Program-made: the position numbers and the translations under genes | From: Anastrepha obliqua | Lineage: Eukaryota > Arthropoda > Insecta > Diptera > Tephritidae | Direction: 5' to 3' | DNA length: 64,000 nt | Assembly (NCBI RefSeq): GCF_027943255.1 | Contig: NC_072893.1 | Location: forward strand, 31,084,001-31,148,000 | In this document: positions 26,401 through 38,400 of the stretch, in pieces | How the letters are laid out: each line of letters opens with the position of its first letter | Position numbering within the stretch: position 1 is the first letter of the stretch | Notes under the pieces: generated by a model | The model's input: the letters and a program-made list of their open reading frames with translations, nothing else | Databases searched by the model: none | Told to the model about the DNA's origin: nothing

Positions 26401-29400
26401 TCAGATCAATTTGTTGAGCACTACCAGTAGGCTTCAGGACAATAAATTCTTTAGTTTTTAGCCATTCAGATTGGTATTGTACAACTAAACTTCTAATTAT
26501 TTTGTACTGAATCCAGAAGGCAAATATCTTTTTGCAAATGTACTGAATACATTTCTTAAGGTCAATCGTATTGACTTCGTAGCCTTTGCTTTTTATGTTT
26601 AGTGCCAGTAAATTATTTATGCCTTGCATTTTTTCGGCATTCGTGCCTTTTTCTTTGCACCAAAGATCAAAAATGTGGATGCGTGAAAACACACAGTTAT
26701 AAGATGCTCCTATACAAAGAAAATAAAATGTGCAAAGCAAACATAAATTAGTACAGTAAATTTAATGTAAGAAAAGGTACAAAACAAACGACGAAAACGA
26801 AAACGAAACCAACAACACAAAGATCAACTGATAACGGTGGATATTTGTCCCATGAAAATAAATAAGACCACTTTAGTTTATTTATGAGTATAAGGTAATT
26901 AGCAACTTTTAGCAACTAAACTTTTCATGATTATTACCTTAAAACATTGACAAATACAGTGATGACACTCTCAATGGGGGCATCCGGGGGCAACACAACT
27001 AAAACTTTTAGTAAACATAAAAAAGACGTACACAAAATGCACAAAAAAGGTTAAGACGTTCAAAATCACACCAAAATGTTTGAATTGATAAAATAACCTT
27101 TAAATAAACATTTATTAAAGTAAATACCTTCAATTACAAAATCCATTTTAAATTATTAATATCGGACCACTTTGTCAAACGTTTGATCACTTTGAAGTAC
27201 GAATTCGCAATGACAAAGTACAAACAAAGCTCAGACGGGCTGCAAAAATGTACACAAGTTCATTCTTTCATTGCTATTTTTAAAAAGTTCCGTTAGATTT
27301 GCGGAAAAACCGGTTTGGCATTTTGAAGATTGAATATTTTAGTGTCAATTTGTGTTCGTTTTGTCCAACTATTTTGTGATGAAATTTTTGATTTTTGGCC
27401 TATGGACGCAACCAGTGTGCACTGGCGCAGTTGCGTGAGAGTAATATGAAAATCCAAACAAGAATGGACGAAGAAGAAGAACTTAACCAAACAGCACACG
27501 ATGATTGGTTGAAGCCAATTGCGGTATAATAACAAAAAACTGAGATTGTGTTGGTGATAAACGAAAAAAATCAACCAATGACAAATCCTTGCCGTGTGAA
27601 CAACGACGATTGGACCAGTGGGTGAATACATGCGAAATTAGCGGGCTGAAATATACTGCCGAGTACCCGATGACGTGACAGCCGAAGTTTACTTGCTCAA
27701 TTTCGTTTTTCACTATAGCCGAATGACAAACAACTTGGTAATCTATCATTCTTGGGAGATATCAACTATATTGATTTTTTTTCTATAAAAAGTCTCGATA
27801 ATTGCGGCCTACGATTTTCTTTTAAACAATTACAATGAAAAGAACTTAATTAATTTAATAATTAATTTTGAAGATTAATATATATATATATTTTTTGATA
27901 CTGTTATCATTATTTATTAATCTTAATACTAACTAAAGGGTGTTTTTTTTAGAGGTTAGGTTTTCAAGATGAAATAAAACGTATATAATTTTATGTTATG
28001 GCCAAGAATTTAGCTTTATTATAAAGATAAGGGTTTGCCATTATGTTTTAAAAATGATTTCGGGCAAGTGGCCGCCCCGGCTGGCTCGAATAAATTCCAG
28101 CCGAGAGGCCCAATTTTCGACCACTTTTTGCAGCAATTGGGGCCGTATGTCAGCAATAACGCGCCGAATATTCTCTTCCAAGACGTCAATCGTCTCGGGC
28201 TTATCTGCGTAGAAAAGCGACTTCACATAGCCCCACAAAAAATAGTCCAGCGGTGCTATATCGCACGATCTTGGAGGCCACGCCACAGGTCCACGACGCG
28301 AGATAATGCGCTCACCAAAAGTTTCCTTCAATAAATCGATTGTTGCGTTGGCTGTATGGCATGCACCGCCGTCTTGTGGGAACCAAAGGTCGTCCACATC
28401 AACATCGTCCAATTCAGGCACGAAAAAGTCATTAATCATGGCTCTATAGCGCTCTCCATTGACTGTAACATTATGGCCGGTTTCATTTTTAAAGAAATAT
28501 GGACCAATGATTCCCTTTGCCCATAGAGCACACCAAACAGTGACTTTTTGAGGATGTAACGGCGTCTCAGCAATGGCTTGTGGATTATGTTCACTCCAAA
28601 TGCGACAATTTTGGTTATTGACATACCCAACCAAAAGTGAGCTTCATCGCTGAACAAAATTTTCTTGTGATGCGTAGCGCGAACCGAACCATTATATTCG
28701 TAATAAATTTGCACGATTTGCAAACGTTGTTCAGGTGTAAGTCTATCCATTATGAAATGGCAAACCAAACTGAGCATAAATCAAGTGACAGCTGTCAAAA
28801 AGACCATCTACGAAAAAAGTAGTGCCAACTTGAAAACCTAACTTCTAAAAAAAACATCCTTTATAAGGTTTCAACTCTTAACCTAAATTATAGTACCTAC
28901 AGCTGCTTGAAGAAGTTTAAGGTTATTATGGGGGTCTCAAGTATGCGTTACAGGATTGGAAGGTCAATTCTTCTGAGACCTGACGAATTGACGGTATGCA
29001 ACAGCGACCGAGCCAATGGATTTGGATGATGTCCCAGCCTTTGGTAGTAGTTTTGTTGGATTACTGCTATTTCTGCTGCCACTAATGGAACATTTAGGTC
29101 TCGATGGATATTTTCATTGGTTATGTATCACGACGCTCCAGTGAACATTCTGAATATTTTAGATTGTTTTCGTTGTATAATTGCAATATTGCTGGCACTT
29201 GCATTACCCGACATTTGTGACGCATACGTCCAGATTGGCTTGATGATTGTATTGTAGAGAAGGCCTTTGTGATCAAGGCTAAACCCGGAACGGGAATTGA
29301 TTAGCCAATGAAGATCTTTCGTTTTTAGCTTCATCTGTCCACTTTTGGCCTAAATGTGCCTTTTCCATGTCAGGCGCCTGCCCATACGAAGATTTGTAAT

Positions 29401-32400
29401 TTCTTTAGAATGAGGTATGAGTGTGGAGTTTAGATATACACTGGAATTGTCGCTTCTATTTAGCGTGAAAGTCACATGCCTACAATTTTTCTCATTCACG
29501 TTGATGCGCCAGTCTGCCAACAACTTTACTATGAGTTTCAGATGTCTGTTTAGTTCGCCCGTAGTGTTATTGGACACTCGGAGCGACAAAGGATTGCAGT
29601 GTCGTCAGCAAACGTGGATGTAATTATTGGCGGGTTTGTTAGATGGTCAGCTGTGAATATTACATATCAAAGCGGAACCAGTACACTGCCTTGTGGTACG
29701 CCGGTTTTAACATCGACTTCATCAGTTAGGTAGTTTTTATATCTTACCATAAACACCCGAAGATTCTAATATTTGGTGTGAGCTTTGAGGCAGTGTACGT
29801 TGGATTTTGTAGACAAGTCCTTATCGAACGCTTGAGCTACCATCAAGAAATATGAGCAATATTCCCGTCGTTCAAAAGCATTCCTTATTTTGGAGCTGAT
29901 GCGATTGACTTGCTCAATTGTGCCGTGTTTCTGACGAAAACCGAACTGATGAACTGGAATAATGTTGTTTTGCTGCAGATGCGGCATTAGTTTTCGTTTC
30001 AGCAACTTTTCAAATAATTTGGAGAGAGATGGTAGCAGACTTATAGAAGTCTATGAAGCTCCCTTGGCTTTATTTACCATTATAATGGTCGATGTTTTCC
30101 ATTGAGGAGGAAAGTATCCAACTTGAAGAATAGCGCATTAAAAAGCACACTGAGAAATCTAACAGCGCCGTTTTGGAGCCTCTACTATGTTTTCAGTAGA
30201 TATTTGATCATACCCAGGTGTATTTTTAGAATTCATCTCGTTCTCAATTATTGACTTTAGTTCATGCGGAGAAATTTTTATTGCATTGTTATTATATTCA
30301 AGTGGTGATGAAGACTCACTACCAAATTTCGTCAAATCGGTTTGAGTTGTATTAGTTGGTGGGTTGGGTTGAACCACCATCTTCAAATGCTCAGCAAACA
30401 CATTGGTTGTTTCTGCATCTATCCGAGCCCCGGCGCCTTGATCGTCACGAATTGGTTCCTCAGATTCAGTTAGTGGGCTCAATTTGTGTGCCTTCCATAA
30501 GGGCAGATTAGCTCCCGTTGGCGATAGGTTTTGTATTAAACGTTTGTTATTATACTCTTTTTTCGAGTTTAAGCGCTTTTCTTAAAACTTTTTCGGTGTT
30601 TTTGAAACGCACCTTAAATGCAGGAGATCTATACTCTTGCTATTCTCTTCTGTAACTGCGTTTTTCCATAACGAGTCTTTCGGATTCACTATTTGCTATA
30701 TTATGGATTTTTTGTCGAGAGAAACTTGTGCACGATGTGGAGTGTCGCGCAGCAGACATGAGAATTGAGTTAAACATTTCCATCCAGTGGAATATATCAA
30801 TGTCTTCAACTGTATTTATTTGAGGGTTAGTTGCAATATGTGCGCTTATGTATTTTTTAAATTTTAACTAATTGGTGTTGGACGAAGTAAGTTTGTATGG
30901 GGGATCGGTAAACTGCGGTTCATCCATAACTACGAAACTCCCAGGGAGGGATCCGATGATAAGTCTGTGTTAGTATCAGCTGTAACTATATTTCTGGGAA
31001 GTCTTCTAGTGATACCGAAATCTATTAGGTTTACTAGGCTTTTACTTAATCATTTTAAGGGAAACTCCCTTAAATTAGAAAATACAAACTAAAATACTAC
31101 ATTTATTGACACATACTTTGTTTTAATGGTAGACATTTGTAGGGGTTGCCCTTTATATTTTACACTCTTGCATTCTACATGTGACGAGCTGTGTAATTCC
31201 ATATCTTTATCAAAAAATTTAGTATTGGGCTATGTTGAAAAATAAACAAACAAAAATTTCTTAAAAAATAGTGTCTTCATTTCTAACACGGGTACTTATT
31301 GAACCCCCTCGTAATTAAAAATTTGTATAAGTAACTTCAAGTTGTTGTCATCAATCATTTTAAGTAACTCAGCTGGTGGTAACTCGTGAGGTCCCGTCGC
31401 CTTGTTATTTTCAAACGACTGAATAGCTTTTCTTATTTCTGCTACAGTTACAGGTAGGCCCGTGCATTCCTGATGATATGATAAGTTTCAGGTCGGATGT
31501 CAGTTAACAAATTACGTATAAATTTATAGAAGAGAATGCAGAAGTGTATTGGCTTTCAAAAAGAATATTTTGAAAAACAATAAAGCCACTCCCATTATTA
31601 TTTTACTGTATTTTCATTATTGGACACGAACTATAAAGGCAACCTTCTAAATTTTTTTATAATTTAAGGGGTTAGGGGTAGTCAGAGACCCGAAAAAATC
31701 ATGATTTTCAATAAAACGTTTTGCTAGTCAGTTGCTTTATTTTACTAAAATAAAAACATAGTATTAATACCTTAAGTTTCGACTTGACTTCAGCGAAAGG
31801 TAAAAAAAATTAGTAATTGTAAAAGTTATCGATGTTTGTGCCCGTTTCTCCAGAAGTCTCTTGCAGTGATCATCACAAGTCCCTTGGAGATCCATCTAAA
31901 ATCAATCGGACAAGAGAAATTAGTTTTATTAATAGATAATTTTGTGTCTGATCGAAGCTTTTTTGTCTTGATTTTTTCAAAATTAACAATATGGCGGCCT
32001 CAGGAAATGTTTTTCAGATTTTCGAGAAAAAACTGACAATTAGTTGTTAAAAAAATCGAAATTAAAAAAAAAAAATCGAAATTAAAAAAAAAAAAAAAAA
32101 TTTCGATCAACCACGAGTTTTTTATGTTTTTCAAAAGCAGAATAAATTTTATTGAAATCTACCAAGCGGTTTTTAAGGTACAGTGATCACCAGTTCAAAA
32201 AACATAGTTTTGAGAAAAACGCATTTAAAGTTTTGCTATCGATATCCGGAGCGCCCGAGCGCTCTTTATTAATTGTAGAATAACTCGAAAAGCATTTGCC
32301 GGATTCACTTCAAATTTTCACACAATATTTTTAAGATATTATACTTTAAGAAAATGTGAAAAAACAATCGAATTTTTTCAAAATTTGGGGAGTCAGACCC

Positions 32401-35400
32401 CCTTAATAACTTAAGCCCTTAATAACTTCCAAATGTTGCTTCTTCGTGAAATTTGTCATTATGAAAATGTCAACTATGAATAACGTTTTGACATTGCCCT
32501 ATCTCAATTTCAGCTTTACAAATTTGTTAGTGTTTTTTCGCATATATACATATCTAACATTTCCACCTACAACCCACAGACTCTTTACGCCGCAGCTGGG
32601 TAAACGATTGTAATAAGACTGTCTCGTTGACGAAGGAGCATCCACGTGCCTCAATTTGGAGTCCCTCCTTTCCGCGCCAATATCCTGACAACGCGAATTG
32701 TTTCACGACAATAACAGCGCCCACAGGCTATCGCGTTGTCATCGAATTCGAAGAGCTTGTGATCGAGAATGAAGCGGGGTGAGTATGAGATTTAGAAGAC
32801 ATTTTAATCGTACGCCAATCGCAAATATTACCTTCTCGAAATTTTGCAGTTGTACTTATGACTATTTGGAAATTACCGAACCAACGCACTATGATAACTT
32901 CAAAACTACAAAATCTTCCAAAAACAAAAACACTATAAATATAAATAATAGTAATAAAAGTAATATTAACATAAGTAAAACCTTTCGAAAGCGAAGTTCT
33001 TATGAGAAACCTAGCCTTAGTTCATCGTATACTATGCCTACATCTACATCTACATCTACATTTACATCTAGTAATTCTAATGCCAACGCTTATTCTAATA
33101 CGTATACTAATTATGCCAACACGAATGCTGTAAATAATATAAATATGGATGTGAATGTGAATGCGAATGCAAATGTGAACACGAACGCAAACTACAACAC
33201 CAACACCAACATCAACACCAACTACTTGTATTCGAATAGTTATAACAACTACAATCTCGCGCAAACGAATTACCAGAAGCTGCTGCACATTTTCTCGAGC
33301 CTCTATCGGCCGCATACGAATTACCTAATACAGACACCCGACTATCCCCGAGGGAATCCCAACTATCCAGCCAATCATCACAATCGGATGCGCGCCGAAG
33401 GCAACGTGGATACGAACGCATTACCGAAACGTTTATGCGGCGATTGGAGTTCTAAACTGAAACTGCTGCGTCATGTGTCGACTGGCTCTTATTTGGGTTT
33501 GCATTTCGTATCCGACTACTCGCATCACTTTGGCGGTTACAAAGCGAAGACTTATATGGAGAATAGTGAGTATTTTTTAACAACTCTCTTCATTTCATAT
33601 TCCGCATACATACTCGAAATTGCTCATACAACGCCTCATGTCAGCTGCGATGCAATCCATTACACTACTTCGTACATTCTATGCAAAAGTGTAATCGAAA
33701 GTGCATACATTCTAACCACTAAGGGATCTGGAACGTAATTAGTATATTGGTTTATTCAAAAATTGAAGCCAGGAGCTTGGAAGCAATGCTATTAGAAGCG
33801 AAATTATTCTAATATATATATAATATATTTTTTTATTTCTACGAAAAAATTTGGGGACGAATCCTCACACTTCAACCTGAATGGCTATAACTTTTTCTCC
33901 ATGACATTTGTTGATTAGACATTGCCTTTTTTTAGCTTGCAATCTTTACTGCATCTCTCGCCTACATAAAACCAAATGTCAGTTTTCCGGACGACTTCAT
34001 AAACCACGACAACCCAGTGCGCCACAGCGGGTGGTCATCCGCATGGTAAAAGTCGTTGACCGAACAAAATCTGCATGCTGATGCTATGAAACTATGTAAG
34101 GAGAGACTTTATCAGCCTGCCGCGCAATTCTCTAATTATCTTTGAATTGTGGAAAGCAAGTAAAGAGCTACCACTACCGAAATCTAAGAAGCCCGTCAAC
34201 CTAGATAGGCCATATCGCCTATAAGCAGAGCTCTCAAGAGGGAAACCTACCCAAATAAATCATCGCCGAAATCAATTGACTTGAGCGAGCAGTCCTAGGG
34301 GAGCTGAACCTGCCGAAAGCCATCGGTCTTAAACCAATAAGCTTCTAAGAAATTAGTCTGGACAAGGTCGACATACCCATGCCATTGACAACATGTAACC
34401 ATTGCTTTTGCAAATTCCAACTGAAAACTCTAAACCACCTGCGCTATCAGTAGGCAAACGTGGCCCGAATGAAACGTGGGTCACACTAAGAGTCTACTTA
34501 AATTAAGTCGGAAGGATCTAAGAATCGTAGAAAGTGCCCGAACTGGGCACTGTCTAATAGAAAGGCATGCCAGTAGATTAGGGGCACCATCCAATGGCCA
34601 TTGTAGAAGCTCTCAGGATATAGAAAAGGAGGAGGAGGAAAGTCGAACAACTTCTATGCGGGTGCAGGGTTCTGTGTAGAAGACGATTGAGATTGCTCGG
34701 TCTCGCTTTTCTGGGCAACATTGGAGATGATGCGAATCTTAAACTAGCTAGTGTAGCCAGCGTTTTAAGGACCACACAATGGTTTAGAGAGGACCAAGTA
34801 TAGTAAGGAGAATAGTTCCGGTTGTATTGCAAGGGGCTTCTAACTGTCGAAGGACAGCCACTTCACCTAACCCAACCTATACTGAGAAGCTCCCATTAGA
34901 TCACAGCAAGTAAAGGGATCTAGTAGCTGGACACGAAGAACGTAGCTCAAAAACACCGTACTTACTATAGAACAGTCTTGGGGTGTCTTTGATTGTCGCT
35001 TGAAATTCCACAGTGATGTCTTTATTTTCGCGATTATGGAATATAATATAATGCTCACCAGCAGATTTTACTACACCTGCTGGTGGCAAAGTTGGAGACA
35101 ATCTAGACAGTCAAAAGTTACCTTCTTGAACTAAAATACAGGTCTCAGCAGTAGCCAAATGCGGCAATCGACGAACAAACACTACCTATCGTGGCCGTGT
35201 AATGGAGGAGAGAAAAGATAAACTGCCTTAGTCTAAGCGCCTAGCGCGAAAACCCGGACATTTGCAAATAAAATGTCAACAGTCTGTTTCTCTGCGAGAT
35301 CCCCACTACCAATGCAATGGGAGTTGTACGGAAATCCAAGTTTCTCCACCAGTGGGCGGAGAATACAGCTATACGCATGAAAATTTTATGGCGGGGATCC

Positions 35401-38400
35401 CCAGCACTTTAAGCATCCTGCTTTCCTCGTACTGAGGCCAAAGTGATTCTGAGATAGCACCCGATAAGATAGAATTACATTTTTCTTGAGTTTTTTAAGA
35501 AAGAAATTGTGCAGTTTCCCTTCAACAACAGTCAAGAGGGCACCGATGCCTGAGATGAGAGCAACTGAAAACGACAATTTCATTTCCCTCTATATTCATA
35601 TGCCCGGGAACCCAGATAAGGGAAATGTTTCCTGCACGTTCAAGACGTGTGATCTCCTCCTTACAGGAGTTGACTAGGAGAGAGTTGCAACACAGCGACG
35701 ACAGGGCCTTGATAGAAGCTTGACTATCGCAAAAGATATTTATGTCTCCCTCCCAACAGCATAACTATGAATGAATGTATTCCTGGAAGTATGAATCTAT
35801 GGGAACCCCCTAGATGACCAACATTTTATGTTCAAGTAACCTCCCGTGATAAGTTTCAAATCTTTAATTGGGTGAGGTCGAAATTACGTTTTCATTAAAA
35901 TTGAGGAGAACGTACCTATCCTGCTCGGATCCATTCGGTATTTTTCTTCTTCCTCATGATTAGTCAGTCTTTCCATTGCACAGCGGCCTTCCTCTCCCTT
36001 TTACACCTTTGGATCTTTTGTCGCCGTAAAGCACAAGCAACTCATCGCTCAATCATCTGCAATATTCCAAGTTGCTAATGCGTAACGGTCAATAAGTCTT
36101 GCATAGAATCCTTATCTCGAACACTTCAAGGGCCGCCTCGTCGGATGTTGTCGCCGTACCTGCTATTGCGCTATTCAAAACGACTGGCATGAGGAACTTA
36201 TAAAATTTTTTTTTTATTTTCTAAGTTCCTATTTAATGGCACCAAGTGGGAAACTGAATTAAAAAAAAAAATGTGTGTAGCGTAGTACACATAACAGAAG
36301 TGAAACCTTCAAGGCAGTCAAAGAAAGAGGGAGAGACCCGAGAGAGAATGAGAGAGTAAGAATATATATCTAAATTCACAACGTTTGCAGAGAATACAAA
36401 TAGCCATAATTTACAAAAAACGGAGAAGGGTCGACCGGTGTACTACTCCAAGCGTTTATCACCCGCACAAACGCAGTGATTCCAGGACCGCAGCAACGGC
36501 ACAAATTACCGCAAGGCAATACCAAGAAATCCGACGCCGGAATGGATATCACTTTATAGTACGCACAACCACTAGCCAGGAAATGGAAACAAGCGCCAAA
36601 AAGTAGGCACAAAAAAACGCCAAAAAAATTGGGACCAAAACACACCGGCATCAAGGAAATATAACGCCGAAAAGTAGTCACCAAAAATATATTTCCTACA
36701 AGTTTGCACCAACAAACAAGAGCCAAAAAGTAGGCAGTGTATATCTTTTTTCTCTCTCGCAGAACGAAAATGCCCAAAACGTTGCATGGCCTTGAAAGTT
36801 TATTCTCCATTCCCGCTCGTCCATCGACGCCTAAGAAGTTTCACTTAAAAAAAAAGTAAAATTTATTAAATGTATGTATCCATTGGCTCAAAAATAATAT
36901 TAAATTTTTTACTTTTACTTTGTAAAAAAATATTTTAAAACATAAAATATTTATTTGTGTTTTTACTTACTACCTGTAATTGTGTGTATGCCTTTCAGTG
37001 AATGTGTTTTCTACCACATACTCGTATGCGTTATGACGAATATATCGTCCCCTTAGTATTAAAATAGCCTATACATTTTTTGATGTTTTGAGAAAATGAA
37101 TTTCAAACTTTTTGTCGAAAGTAGCTCTCATTCAAATCTCGTTATGTCTGTAAATATTTATTATTTTTTGACTGACGTTTTGACCCACTTTGTGGAACTA
37201 GAATTTGACAAAATTTTGACCACATATAAAATCGACGATGGAGAATCCAAAAATTCAATAAAAAAATAATAGCCTATGAGCACATAGGCTATTGTTATAC
37301 TAAGGGGACGATATGTACCTGTGCATAAGTATGTATGTATATGCGTACTAATATGAGTTTGTACGTATTAAATTTTTATATACCCTATTTACTATCTATA
37401 ACTGTATAATTGAAAAATTCGGCAATACACAAAATTGTATTTTCTTAATATTGATACACTTCTCATTAGACTCATACGCATACACTCATACTCGTATATC
37501 GAAATGCTGCAAACATTTTTCCCCCACAAAGCTTTAACCACTCTTACTCTATTTCACCACCTCTTCTGCTTCCTTCGATCACATGTACATGTCACATCAC
37601 AATTTCTCTCTCACCTTTACATGTGTATGCCTATTGTAAAATACTTTTACTTTTGCCTCGTATTGCAACTAAAACTCCGATACTAAAATACTGAACATCC
37701 TACCAGGAAGTTATACGTTCCGTGGTAAGTCTCTCCAGTGCCGCGTGTATGTGTGTATGTGTTTTGTTGTGGTATACATACCCTGGAGGAGAATTTTCCA
37801 TATCACATCAAGGTTGCAGTGGTCAAGTCAGTAAGCTGGCACTCTTTAAACCTCCTAAAGACCAACAACAAACAAATGAATTCCCGCAGGGTATATGTAT
37901 CTCCATATACAGGCCAACAAATGCATACAATCACACAGTGGTCGCAGTTAACTTTTCAATGTTTTGAGTTGTATAGAATTTTTGTTTAGAAAAGTTTGCT
38001 TAATTAAGTTTTGTGGAGAAATAGAAATCTTGCATGAGTGTTTCTCTTTTTTGTGTGCATATTTAATATTTATAATCATAATGTTAAAAATATTTTGTTT
38101 GTTGAACTTTACTATCAAATAGTATAGGATAAATCGCGACTTAGCCTCTTGTTTAAAATAATGTTAAGTTAAATATAGCAACCATAGATTAATATGTATG
38201 TTTAAATCCACGTCATTATTACTTTAACCGTTAGTCGAAAATATTCCACGATATTTAGAAACCACAACTATTTTTAATGAAGATAGCGAGCCACTATATT
38301 TTGTGGAAAAATTTTATATTTGTTTTTATTATTGTTCATTTTATTATTGGGTATGGGAATAAAAAGGGGGTACGCGCCAATTATATATACATAGGTATAT

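Larger units (their letters stand above)
24534..27419 (-). mobile_element. Transib DNA transposon, apparently intact (2886 bp)
   Basis: The ends carry CACACTG at 24534-24540 and its reverse complement at 27413-27419. They are flanked by a perfect 5-bp duplication CACTG (24529-24533 and 27420-27424), the duplication length known for Transib. Inside each end a GGCCAAAAAT box follows: 22 bp after the heptamer at the left end (24563-24572) and 12 bp at the right (27391-27400). The gene within is a RAG1/Transib-type transposase on the minus strand. Exact target duplication and an open gene point to a recent insertion. It lies antisense in host intron 4. Confidence 0.92.

Noticed and set aside
24803..26740. 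Domesticated host RAG-like gene
   Set aside because: Perfect 5-bp target duplication and terminal signals show a mobile element.
27293..27749. Minus-strand frames of 112 and 88 residues
   Set aside because: They cross the Transib end and target duplication, so cannot be one old gene.
33022..33315. Ile/Val/Arg-rich minus-strand frame
   Set aside because: Reverse reading of the Asn/Thr codon repeat of exon 6.
36376..36810. 144-residue minus-strand frame
   Set aside because: Lies in an unclassified repeat; Cys/Phe-rich with no domain.
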